Assembly: GCA_002633005.1 (NCBI GenBank)
Contig: NMRA01000306.1
Coordinates: 148,535 to 187,446, forward strand
Origin: Phoronis australis
Lineage: Eukaryota; Phoronida; Phoronidae
Reading direction: 5' to 3'
Length of the DNA stretch: 38,912 nt
Shown: piece after piece, positions 1-10,966 of the stretch
Layout of the letters: each line of letters opens with the position of its first letter
Position numbering within the stretch: the first letter of the stretch is position 1
Translations under genes and position numbers: made by a program
Notes under the pieces: generated by a model
What the model saw: the letters and a program-made list of their open reading frames with translations, nothing else
What the model was told of the DNA's origin: nothing
The model's database searches: none

Positions 1-335
1 AAGGCCCAATGCGACAACTTACATTGGAACAAACTCGTTTAAGCAACAATGAGCTGTACTATGGAGCCAGTTGACGAACGATGTTAGGTGTTGTGCTGAC
101 GTAATAACTTTAGCAGTAGATTGTCAAGCCGGTTTTTTAAAAGAATGTATATGTCAGAGTTGCACTTCATGTATAAATCTTTTGATAAGTGAAATAAGAT
201 ATGAGTCATTGTATATGTTTCATTGCACATGTCTCATCTACTGCATCTTTGTATATGCTCATCATATTTTACCGGTGATTTGTATTTGCCGTGTCGGTGT
301 GAAATAAACATTTTACTTACTTACTTACTTACTGA
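1..335 (+). repeat. Possible 3' end of a non-LTR retrotransposon with (TTAC)n tail
   Basis: No gene is visible here. The stretch ends with an AATAAA at 303-308 followed within a few bases by five TTAC units at 313-332. A polyadenylation-like signal directly followed by a short tandem tail is how many LINE-type elements of the CR1/L2/RTE kind end. No reverse-transcriptase reading frame is visible upstream in the window, so this would be only a 5'-truncated tail. A chance microsatellite next to an AATAAA is the alternative. Confidence 0.25.
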
Positions 336-540
336 AACACAGTACTCAATAACTCATATATCGCCAGCGTCGTGGTCAATTCCATTTTATGCAAGTTCAA
401 TCAAAATAGATCTTTTTATTGATGGGTGTGAACATAACTGGCACTGGCCTTCCTTCGGAACCCCGCAACAATCGTCCTACATCTCAGTCCACCTACGCGA
501 CCGACGAGAAATTTCCAGTTTTGTGAATGAAGACAAGTTG

Positions 541-789
541 ACCTGACCTTTCCTTATTGGGCATAACCTGTCCTGATTGGCTAACAGTCAGACAACTTTG
601 TGTCGATCACAAGTCTAGACAAGCCCAGTGGCATGTCTTCGTGACTGCGGGAAAATCCATGTTTCCTCGATCGCTTCGTGTGTGAAGTCGGTTTTGATTT
701 TTGCTTTGGTTCAATGGCTTAGAAGACCTCCTTGTTCCTGGTTTTTATCTACGTTAGTGCCATTTTTAGATCTTTAAAGTTCGACAAGG
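541..789 (+). promoter_or_regulatory. Candidate promoter and 5' UTR of the TNF-receptor-like gene
   Basis: Two inverted CCAAT boxes (ATTGG at 556-560 and 576-580) are spaced exactly 20 bases apart, roughly two helical turns, as in paired NF-Y sites. About 210 bases downstream an ATG in acceptable context (A at -3) begins a short open stretch that ends at a splice donor with the correct phase for the signal-peptide exon. No TATA box is evident at an obvious distance. The transcription start is not determinable; the assignment rests on position, the CCAAT pair and the splice phase. Confidence 0.35.
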
Positions 790-805
790 ATGATTCAAGA
801 CAAAG
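790..805 (+). CDS. TNF-receptor-like gene, inferred first coding exon (first 16 nt of CDS)
   Basis: ATG at 790 opens five codons plus one base before a donor (AAAG|gtaggc, donor at 806). Joined to the acceptor at 5033 the split codon is Gly and the frame leads directly into the in-frame Met and hydrophobic signal segment of the next exon. If this exon is wrong, the CDS would start at the ATG at 5035, which by itself gives a good signal peptide. A transcript is needed to decide between these starts. Confidence 0.45.
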
Positions 806-3800
806 GTAGGCTATGTTGCTCGTCAAAGTTACCGGTGGTCGTTCCGGCCGCTCGGATACTGTCATCAGGCCGTCAGGCTAAAAACGACAACACCCGTAGT
901 TTTACGGAATGCCCAATCATGTGTTTAAAATTGAGTGATGTGAGTGAAAGGACGATATGAAAACCCGTTTTTTTCAGGTGGTATGCTCAATTGTTAACGA
1001 CTCGGAAGAACTAAAGGTAGGCTTGCATCAGACCCCGCACTCTAGACAAGACAAGAGTCACCGACGCATCGTTTCAGTCGATGTATTTGGTTATGGATAC
1101 ATGTATATAGCATATAGGCTACTTATGGTCATCGGGGAGCTTGATGCCTGCCTACCACTGATCTCAGATTTGCTAAATCAGCATTCTTTGGTTTGCTACA
1201 CATCTGCACACCTGTTCTTAGAATTAATCATAGACTCTCAGTTATCTCCGTGTATGTGGATAGCGAGTTGGGTCAACTCTCCACTGGTGAAACGTAGAAG
1301 CACTGAACTGATGCATTATGAAAATAGGACTACCGTAGTCGTTTAGTCAGTTCCTGCCCAAGTACTGTCATATCCAGATCAACTTGGCTCCAACTTAAAT
1401 AAAATTTGGCGTAATAATAAAACAAATAACAACTGCCATTTTGCCATGCTGTACCACGAAGATGTGATTGCTAAATGTTTTTAATCATTGATATCCAAAA
1501 TAATTTTTTTGGAACACTTATATAAATTGATAATGGTAGGCCTGCAAGTTGTGTTCGAAGTGACTTGTCCTGGAATATAGCGGCCGCTTATTTGGAGAAC
1601 CTAATTTCATTCACTGAATATAGGACCCATTATTCAATGATTCCCTGGTACTCAAATTCGGGGACCATGTAGTATTCGAAATAACAACAGTTTTTACTCT
1701 GTGACTATCTAAACTTGCTATTGCTCCCAGATCCCAGAGGAATTCTTATGTACTTGTTTTTGCTGTAAACTTTCAACATGCTAATGCATTGATTAGACAA
1801 AATTCAGCATTTTGGTATGTAGGCCTGATTGAAAGAAAAGTATCCTGTTCAGTTATTCTATGCAGAGATGCAGTTTAAATAGACTGTCTAGTGAATTTGA
1901 GTATCTGCCTATACTTGACTAAAGATATCTTTTTACACCATCAATTAACAAGCTAAATAAACACAAAACCTGTATTATGGTTTTGGTATCAAATTTTTGC
2001 AAATGTTTTCGGCCAGAAGTTGTTGAAATGAAAACTCAGGCACATGTTGCGTTTGAACTTCTATCATCATTTAGCAAAGTTTTACTGGATTTTTTCAAGA
2101 AGAAAGTGTTAAAAATCTGAGCCCCTGTTACATAAACTTTGAAGAATGTTTTTTCTGGGGTAATGCTATCATTACTTTAATTTGGTTGTGAATTTTTATA
2201 AAAAATGCTCTTGTTCAACTGAAATGCAACCTTACCTATGATCAGAAGGGAGGCTAATTTTGTTCATGTTTACAAAAAAGAAAAATTAGCTCCGTATCAG
2301 TAAGTTGCTAACCTTTCACTGACCAATCAGTCATGTAAATTATTGAATCGTCTTAATTTAAAATCATAATTCTGAGACTTTTTACTGTGACTTAAAATTA
2401 CACAATATGTAAGAACATTATGGAATTTCTGGCTTCACTTTCAATATATATTCATTGTCACATTTGGAATGACCTTTCATGGTCATGATCCAGTCAATGA
2501 AATCTCACACCTGGTACTTCACATAGCTGAGATGCTTCTCTCAATAGACCTGTGTGGCTTCAGCAAATAACAGAATAAAAGATTACCATGTTTAACTAGC
2601 TGGCTTTAACAAAGGGTACATTATCATAGTTGTCCATTCATGAAGACTAGCCTAGTTCCCAGGTCTTGACAGTTTGCTTGTTTAGTGTTGTGAGATTACC
2701 TGACAACCATACTGATTGTTTGGCTCCAGTTCCCTTAAAATATGCCAACCATAAAGTGCTTTTTGTTGCTTATTAGTTTGGTAAATATTAAATATTTAAC
2801 TGTCTATCCTTTATTTTTTGCTGTTTTGGCAACCTGTTTGTACCTCATGTGCAAACAGGTGTTATATACCACAATCTATCTAGGCATTGTGCAGTAAGTG
2901 AAGGCTATCTCATCTATCTAGTTTTTATTGTTCTAAAACCAAGTCACCGCAATTCTTAAAGATGCATTTAGTAATCTAAAACATGAAAAAATCCAATTGA
3001 TGGGAAAATCTGGACAACAAGTAGAGTTTATTTTTAAAAGTTTTTTTTTTTGACCTCAGCAAATATTTGCCAAGCCTTTTTGATTTGTGCCAGTGTTTTA
3101 TATGAAAATGAATGATAATGGAAGGGGTAATCTAAGTCATCTTTATTTTAGTGGGGGGCTTGGGTAATGCAACTGGAAAATTTGAATACCCACCCATTAA
3201 AGAATGTACAGTACTCAATGAAAGGGAACCCATGTTTGTTGGGAACTTCAAAAACATAGGGACTAATTCAGATTTCTCTGGACAATGAAAACTCAAACAT
3301 GGCTCAGATTAATACGTCGATTAAATTTGCATTTTTATACTTACTTTTTGTAAATTCTCAGAAATCACTCCCGAGAATTATACAATATGCTCACTTGGTT
3401 TAAAAGTATGCTATGTACTGTCAAGTCATGGTTATTGGAATAAAAGTAAGCACCTCTTTCTGGGTACCATTGAGGCATGACTATCTTTTATGACCCCCAA
3501 GCCTGAATTTGCTGTTTGTCACTGTGGAGGCATGCCCTCTGCAATATTTAGTTTATGCTATCTTAACTTTTTATTCTGGACAGGTAAATCAGTTCCTATA
3601 GCTTCTGTTAACAAGTTTGGCACCAATGCTTACTAGCTTCTGCTAACTTTTTATGGACATCGTCCGAAATGGTAAATGGTGCATCCTAGATAGGGTGTTT
3701 AATTCTGCGCTAGGGTGTCCATAAGGCTGCTGTGGACACTCACCAGCTTGCAGTACCATGACTAGGGTACTTTGAAGTTTCAAGCTTTTCCACACCCACA

Positions 3801-6800
3801 ACAATGATCTCAGCTTTATGTCTGGTCCAACCCTGTCTGGAATGAACTATAATCCTATAGGTAAACATGAAGTGTTAATTAGAAGGTGAGAATACACCTT
3901 AAATGTATTGACAAAGGTGTGACTCACAGATGGCCCAGCTATTCACAACTGTAATTACCACACTAGGTAGGTGTCTGCATGAATACACAAACCATGTTCT
4001 ATCTGTTCCCAAGGACTGGTGAAGTAACAAGTCAACAACAACTACTTTATATGCTGGTGGTTGAGTGCTGATTTGGAAGAGAATGTTAAGCCAGCAGATT
4101 TTACCCAAACAAGTTAATTATTCAGACTGTTTGAAAGCTTTAATGCCTGCGTAAAGCTTTGCAAGTTTTCAGATTTTCACAGCACAATTTTTGACGGTTC
4201 ATGTGTACGCGTAATTTAAGTATGTAATAATTCATAATGTTGAGGTTTTAAAAGTTTTTAGTCATAAATATTTTTGTTAAAACTTGCAATATTATGTCTC
4301 AACCGCTTCTCTTGCCTCACAAACTTATATGCATTGTGCCCAGTTCAGTTGGGGAAAAAAACAAAAATGGCACCAGGCCTTTTACATCTCCCTTAAAATC
4401 AGTCTCATAAAATTTGTTATCGTAATAAAATTTTATTTTCGAGACCAAGAAGAACATAAAAAATGACCAGCCTCAATATCAGCGAATGTCTGGTTAACAA
4501 GGGATAGAAATGGCGATTTGTAATAAAATCACAAGAACAACAGGTTTTGTTGTTTTATTGCTCTGGTTAAAGTTAATAACTTCAAGAAGTCTGTTACATC
4601 CAACAGTAATCTCAAAATGTGTTCTTCGAGAGTAAATCCATGACTACTACAGAAAACGTGGTGTTCAGTCATTCTGATGATGAGCTGATTTGCCTGATGG
4701 AATCTGTATGATTTAATAATATTTTAAAAATACTCTTTAAGTATTCATGATTACATGATGACTGTGTACATGTGTGAGTTCTTACCTGTTTGGTAGTTTT
4801 TTGTTTGTGACCTAAGAATCTTTCTTTTTATACATGAAGTTAACACACTCATATCTGGCATAACATAAAAGCAAGCTTTAGTTTTGCGATTGCTACTGCA
4901 CTGGAATACTGGATGTTTTATCCTAAAGTAAAGGTAACAAAAATGTTTCTCTCAAGTGTTAATGTTGGATTACTCAACGAAAATGACAAAATCTGACACA
5001 AATGTATTTACTGCACTTTTTGTTTGTTGCAGGAATGGTCGTCCTTATTGCCACTGTGGCGTTTGTTCTTTGCGTAAGCAGTGCCATGACCTCTTGCCCC
5101 AAAGGACAGTTTTATAATCGCAAAACAGCCAAGTGTTCATTTTGTTCAGGATGTCCACCCAATGAGATCATTCGACGGACTTGTTCGCGTAACAAGGACA
5201 CTGTCTGCGGTCCGTTTCATGAGTGGAGGGATAGTTCCTCAAATGTTCCTGAAGAAGATCATGACCGCCATGAAACGCTTGTTGGTGTAAACAGTGTTGA
5301 GAGAGATGTGACCAGTAAAGAAGGACCGAACAAGAAGACAGGTGATCCTGTGACACACCAAGATGACACCACATATCATATGGTATCTGTTACCAGTGAA
5401 AACCATTGGAAGGTGGTCTCATTCTGCCTGATGGCAGTTGTGGCATTGCTGTTGTTAGGCATGGTTACGTTCTGTGTTCTGCGACTGACTAGGAAAAGAA
5501 AGAAACCAGGTGAGCATTGCTCGAATGTAAAAATTTTGTCGAATTCTTTTCTCAGCGAAATGGGGAACAAATTCAGCGTTAACATTTTCTGCAACATGTT
5601 CAAGTGCTGCCATTGATCTCCAGAGTTAATTTCTGTGTTAAATACCGTAATCGGAAGGAAGGATTCAATTTCTTTAAGTACACAATTTTACTCGAACAAT
5701 TGTGTTTTTTTAGTTATCTTTGTTTGAAAAGTATGGTGGACTCATGAATCTGTGCAGCATGACACACACAGCTTGTTTTCAACACACTTTTTCTGGCCAT
5801 GCTTTCTATTTCTCTATGGAAAACATGTCAGTTACTTTATCACAGGTCGTAAGATGACTTAATCTTCCCATCGTAATCCATGGCTGTAGATATGAAATTA
5901 AATTAATCCTCATCGCCACTGTTCAGTGTGTTGAATGTTGGTCTCTGATCTCTGTGTCATGTGCTAAGTCTTATGTAGACATGGTGCTGAAACTCTAGAA
6001 TTTTATTTTTGGGAGAAGGTTTCTTTCAATATGAAACATTCTACTTGTACATCAAGTTGTTTTGAGCTGTGAGAGCTCTCAAAAGCTTTCATTGCCCGGA
6101 TCAAATTTCATATTCTTGTGCGTAAGATGGAACAAATTAAAGTGGATATTTTGAGACGTTAGTCATTTTTGAGTGAACCCGTTTAAATGTACCATGACAC
6201 AATGACAATTTCATGACATGATGGTCACAAAGAATTAACAAAAACGGTGAAAACATGATAGTGCATTAAGCCTAAACACACATTGGTCCATCAACTGCCC
6301 TATTGCCATCTAGCGGCAAGTTGTATTCCACCATGGCAACGCAGCAATGAAAAATGGTGATTCAAAACACGTTGTAAGTTCTCGCCTCTGGGCAAAAATC
6401 AATGTTAAGAAAAATGGACTTTTGTACAATGGTTTTTGCTAGGTACAGATATCAAAAAACAATACTTCGAATATAAAAATTCAAAATTTTTAACAATTTG
6501 CAATGGACGCTTGAACAATGGATATTTTTGTATGAACTTGAATTTGTTCAGTTGTTACTTGATAATTCCAGGCAGATATCTTTGAAACTATCTGCAGAAA
6601 AAGTTCTGTTTGAAACACGGTCTATACGTTCCATCTGCACCAACTTTGAAGGCAAGTGTTGGCCAAGAATTCACTATAGGTCAAACTTCCTGGTTGCCAA
6701 TTTGATGGAAAACTATGTCAAGGTGGTGATAGAGCTGTGAGTCAATATAGCTGTTGACTGAATCGACTTGGTCAACCACCAGGGCTAGGTTGCATAAAAC

Positions 6801-9800
6801 TTCAAAATTATCCGCTGGATAAGTTCGATTGTTGCGTGATGTCTGGTGCATTGTTCAACAATAACAACGTGGCGCGTGATAATGCGACGTCACTGTTGCT
6901 GTACAGCACATAACTTTTACGCCATTGTGCCCTTGTTGTTGTTCAGGGCCCTTGATGCTCTGATGAAAAATATTTAACAATCTTGCGTAATTCCCTCATC
7001 AGGACAAAAAATTCCCCTCCAATGATTAAAAAATTTCTTCTCAAGGTTAGAACCGCTTCTGTGAAATGTTGGTTCTGGGTACTAAAGGTTTGGTGATCAG
7101 GATGTGGAATTGGTTGGGGGTTATCCTCCCAACCAATATTTACCTTGAAAGTGACACAGATTCCCCTGTTGTCTCTCACCAACTGCCATAGCCAGGATGT
7201 TCCAGTTCTACCTGTGAACTGATTACTTGTATTAAGTATCTGCTTCAAAGATGTTATCAGCAGCAGAGTTCATTTGACTACCTGGTTAAACACAATAGAA
7301 TAGACTGTCAATAAGATTGTTGCCATTGAATGGGTGAACCAGTGCACTAATTTGTGGGTTGACTGGTATTTCAAAGGGGGCTGTATGTATGCTAAATTGA
7401 ATTTTATGTTGTGGTTGGCTGCTAGTGTCTAGCACTGGACTGGAAAATTGAAATATTTACTAGTTATTAGTTTTAAAACCTTAAAAATAATTATGAACAG
7501 TGCCTGCAGGATGTGGTTCCATAGAGAAAAAAAAGTTCAATCATTATCAATTATTATAGGAAATCAACATTTTAATTGTACTGTGACTCTGTATTTTAAG
7601 ATGGTAAAATGTTAGTTAACTTTACATTGAGGAATGATAAGTACTTGGTTATGGCTTCCCCTTTCTGACAATTTTCTAATACCATACCATGTGTTAATGT
7701 AATATTGTGGTGGGTGCCCCCTTTATCATGCTTATGGAAACCCCCAAACCTGAGGTTAATTTTCCTGCACAGGAAAACCGACTCCATAAACATCTGTTGT
7801 CTGGTCGGCAAAGTGCATGTTGTAAAGTGACCCATTGTAAGCTTGTTCTATTCTGAGGTTTTTATATTTCCGCCCTGTGCATTCCACACAGGATGATAGT
7901 TTTAGGTTGCATTCTTTCACATTTGTTCTCTTGAATTTGGAATACTGCACCATTAGGATAGACCAACCTGGATATTAGTTGCATCACTTCCAAAACAGAG
8001 ATATGATATTCACTTCAGGTTTCATTAGGACTATGAATGAAAACTGTCTACCGTAGTCAAAGTTTAACAGAAAAATGTTAACTCGCGTTAGTATTGGATC
8101 TTGAAATATCAGACACTTTCGTTTAAGCCTGAAAAGCACAAAGTTGGTTCTGGCCTCTTACCCTAACTCATTTTGGAGCTGCACTCATCCCCAAAATCCC
8201 AACAAAACGATTGCCTGCACCATTCACTGTCAGCCAAGATCTAGCGTTTTTTGTTTGAAAAGGTGTACAAAGGCACTGAGCATGGGTAAGCCAGTTCTGA
8301 AATGTCATAGAGTCGTAGATCATATTGTGCTTTATTGATGTGGATTTTTTTTGAAAAAATGTGCAACTGACACAATTTTCGAAAAGTAAACTGAAGCCAA
8401 CTATGTTTTTTAACCGTAGTTGTTGGGAATTGATCACAGAATATAATCTTCAAGTTCATTAAACTTCAGAGACTCCTGCTGTTCAAACTGTTTGTAAAAA
8501 AACCCTGTTCATAAATTTAGGTTTAAACCGTCCATTTTTTAGAAATTGGTTTTCCGGTTATCATAATTAGCTAAGTGTGTTGGGTGTTTATCTTTTTATT
8601 GGCTAATAAGAGCCAGAGAAAGTAAGCAAAGCTTTTTATTAGCGGCTTATTAAACCCCTGTCTGTGTTTGGTTGGGCCACTATCAAAACTTGGAGTGTTG
8701 ATGAACTCTGCACGAAGCCAGCATTTGGTTCATGCGAATTTATTTTGATAGCCATGAATATGGCGCTGTTGGTGTTTTTGAAATGATAAACAGTCTGTGT
8801 GCATTATTTTACCTCATGGAAAAAAATTGTTCAATTTCTGACAAGTAATTGTTTCAAAAAATAAAACAAGCCATTTTTTTAACTGTTCTGATTCTTTTTT
8901 CTTGCTTTTACTAATTCTGAAATTACCTAGATTTCATTTTTGAGGCAAAATACTTCAAATGTTTTGTGGTGTTTATGCAAAAACATTCTTATATATTTTA
9001 AATTTATTATGGAGCTATCTTTGTTCAAAATGTTGCACATTTGATCAGGTCTTTAACGTAAGAAATGGGCGCAGATTTGTAATGGCTCCCCTCACTGGCT
9101 TTCAATGACCTTGAGGCAGTGACGGATTAGCTGATGGCAGAATATTTAGAATTTTTGATAATTTTGCACTGTTTCAGTGGTCTCTGGATGCTAAGTTATT
9201 TTTTGGTTCTAATGGATCAGTTATCATCTTGTTGTTTATTGCTTGTCTGTGAGATTGTGTGCGCAACATGCCAGCAAATGTTCCTCCAGTGTTGCAGAAA
9301 GTAAAGTTTTGGACCTTGGTTGTTTTACCCAACATCTGTCTAACTGGGACATGTGTCATTGGAATGTGACAGACTCCAACCTGTCAGAGTTTAAAGCTTT
9401 TTGATGTACAATTTATTGAAAACAGCTTTCCTAATTGATTTATGGGACCCATGCCAAAGTGGAAGTGTTCACCATGCATGCCAAAGTGGAATACATGAGC
9501 ATTTGAAACATCGTACTAAATCATTTTAACACCATATTTCAATCTTCCTTTTTCCTGGAAGTAACTTAAGTAACTGGATCAAATCAACACATCAGGCCAC
9601 TCACAAAGTGTTATTTTGCACTCAACCTACTTTCCTCTCTCAAAGATAAGTTAAGGTTAACATGTTCAGTCTTGGCATTTTTGGAGGCAATTTTCCAAAA
9701 ATTTGAAAAAAGCAATTTTTACCAAATTGTCAATAACATGTTCCTAGTCATACCTCAGCCATCATGCAAGTAAGTCAGCGATAGTTAAAGTTCAATCAAC

Positions 9801-10966
9801 TAAATTTTATTGAGTCAAATAAGGGTTTCCAGTTTTATTTCAGCTTTACTCACACTGTGCTGATCAAATTTAGGTGATTGAACTTTAACTATTGGTTACT
9901 TACAGACATGTTCTTAGAGGTGTTGCATGATGCTTGAAGTATTTTTAGGTATGATCCCACTGTGTGGTTTCCTGTCAGTTTTCTCCTGGGCAGTAATTTC
10001 TTTCACCTGTGTTATGGTCACACTGTTAGTTTCACCTCAGGTATGTGAGGTGGGCTGGCTTCATTCAAAGTTTGTGTTCTATGCAGAGGCTTAATCATCT
10101 GTGCTGTGTTTGTGAGTGGAATGTTTATGCTTGATTGGCCCAATCATAGAGGATAGAGGTCTCATTAGTAGAGGGGAGGTGCCATACATGAGCGTGAGTC
10201 ACTTAGCAGATGGTTTGTGGAGCCTGGGAATTTCCTGATTAGTAGGAATAAAAGCAATTTAGTGGACTTTGAAACAAGAGGATGCACTGGAATCACCTGA
10301 CACATCGAAGTGTTGTTTGTTGTTTGGTTTGGGGCAAAGGGGAGTGTTAGGTGAATTTTTATGTATACTGTTGAAGCTCTCGCTAACACTGCACTGTACA
10401 TGTTGACCAGTCTTTCATCATGCAAGATGAATGGCGATCTTTATTTAATGCCAGTGATTCACCCAAAGGAGACTAATCCAATGTGTTGAATTTCTGTCCT
10501 TCTCTTTAGAACTCCCACATCCTGGGTTCAGTTCTCCTCTTTTGTGAGGTAGAAAAATGCATTGTGTGATTGACCTTGTTCTGATGTAACTCATGGAATT
10601 TTTTCAGATGATCTTGTATATCTGCGCACACGGGTATTTTCGCGTGACCGCCTGTCTACCTCCGATTATGTGCGCTACCTGTCAGACATTGATATAGAAC
10701 TGGGACCATACCACAACCTACGCAAGAAAAGGCTCCAGCGCTTATTCAAGCCAGGAAAAGGGGCAGAGTTCCGCGACGAAGTGTTTGATGTGTCTGATGA
10801 AAGCATTTACAAATCAGTGAACAATGGAAAGTTTCGCCTTCCTGCGATTCCAGAAGAGCTTTTAGAATGTAAATTAACAAAAACTGCACAAACAGAGTGT
10901 GGTTGTGCATCTCCAAACACATGCTCACATGAAAGTAGTTCTTCTTGTAAAGAAGAATGTGTGTAG
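790..10966 (+). CDS. TNF receptor superfamily member, single cysteine-rich domain, Wengen-like (joined from 790-805, 5033-5509, 10608-10966)
   Basis: The three pieces splice in phase (junctions both phase 1) to 852 nt, 283 residues plus stop. Order: short N-terminus, hydrophobic signal segment (about residues 7-24), one TNFR cysteine-rich domain with six cysteines (C27, C40, C43, C46, C56, C64), an acidic stalk rich in S/T/D/E (71-130), a transmembrane helix (about 133-155), a basic stop-transfer run (RKRKK), and a 128-residue cytoplasmic tail. The domain ends in DTVCGPFHEW, close in style to arthropod Wengen, which also has one such domain. Family members bind TNF-type ligands at the cell surface and signal through TRAFs or death domains. 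I see no death domain; the tail holds PEELLE (246-251), which fits the TRAF6-binding pattern PxExx(acidic/aromatic). The last 32 residues carry six cysteines. The superfamily call is strong; the specific orthology is an inference. Confidence 0.8.
806..5032 (+). other. Intron 1 of the TNF-receptor-like gene
   Basis: This is AT-rich sequence without a convincing coding exon. The short open frames in it (for example 957-1346 and 4284-4466) lack codon structure, domain similarity and flanking splice sites in phase. No strong repeats were seen. The extent depends on the inferred first exon. Confidence 0.45.
5033..5509 (+). CDS. TNF-receptor-like gene, exon with signal peptide, cysteine-rich domain and transmembrane helix
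   Basis: The acceptor is a pyrimidine-rich tract ending ttgttgcag at 5032. The exon starts GA then ATG at 5035. It encodes the hydrophobic leader, the six-cysteine domain with spacing C-x12-C-x2-C-x2-C-x9-C-x7-C, the stalk, the membrane helix and the basic anchor. The donor is ACCAG|gtgagc at 5510, phase 1. An upstream in-frame ATG at 5002 lies inside the intron polypyrimidine tract and is not the start. Reading through the donor meets a stop at 5614-5616, so intron retention would give a receptor with a 35-residue replacement tail. Confidence 0.85.
6783..6910 (+). repeat. MITE-like element, family C, copy 1
   Basis: This stretch aligns, in the same orientation and with scattered substitutions, with 35214-35351. 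Shared blocks are TTGCATAAAACTTCAAA, the CTGGATAAGTT block, GGTGCATTGTTCAACAA and CGTGATAAT(G)(T/C)GACGTCA. The element starts ctaggttgcata, and the second copy ends with a sequence whose reverse complement starts ctaggttgaatgca, so short terminal inverted repeats are likely. No coding capacity. Confidence 0.6.
9747..9955. repeat. Long imperfect inverted repeat (foldback)
   Basis: Left arm about 9747-9808 and right arm about 9865-9955 are inverted copies; the best block pairs 9781-9808 with 9865-9890 (ATAGTTAAAGTTCAATCA core, then CTAAATTT). The right arm carries an extra stretch of roughly 30 bases relative to the left. The spacer is about 55 bases. It lies in an intron, so the transcript could form a long hairpin. 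It may be a foldback transposon remnant. Confidence 0.6.
10608..10966 (+). CDS. TNF-receptor-like gene, last coding exon, cytoplasmic tail
   Basis: The acceptor is aattttttcag at 10607. The first two bases complete a split Asp codon with the preceding exon, then 118 codons follow to TAG at 10964-10966. The encoded tail begins with a mixed charged stretch, has a basic segment LRKKRLQRLFKPGKG (residues 202-216), a tyrosine in an acidic context (about 224-232), the PEELLE motif and a C-terminal Ser/Cys-rich stretch. No known domain is recognisable. Assignment to the TNF-receptor gene rests on strand, matching phase, the lack of any other donor exon nearby and the need of that gene for a tail; the 5.1 kb intron between them is unproven. 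Confidence 0.65.

Larger units (their letters stand above)
5510..10607 (+). other. Intron 2 of the TNF-receptor-like gene
   Basis: About 5.1 kb of AT-rich non-coding sequence bounded by gtgagc and ttttcag. It contains a short MITE-like repeat at 6783-6910 (second copy at 35214) and a foldback at 9747-9955. A duplicated 14-base phrase (atgccaaagtggaa) occurs at about 9450 and 9478. No other exon could be supported. Confidence 0.6.

Noticed and set aside
957-1346. 129-residue open frame on + strand
   Set aside because: It has no domain similarity that I recognise, lies in a putative intron, starts a few bases before the T run and lacks fitting splice sites; length is within chance for many frames in 39 kb.
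5002-5034. ATG at 5002 as start of the TNF-receptor-like protein
   Set aside because: The segment is the pyrimidine tract and acceptor of an intron (ttgttgcag at 5032), and the residues it adds would extend an already complete signal peptide.
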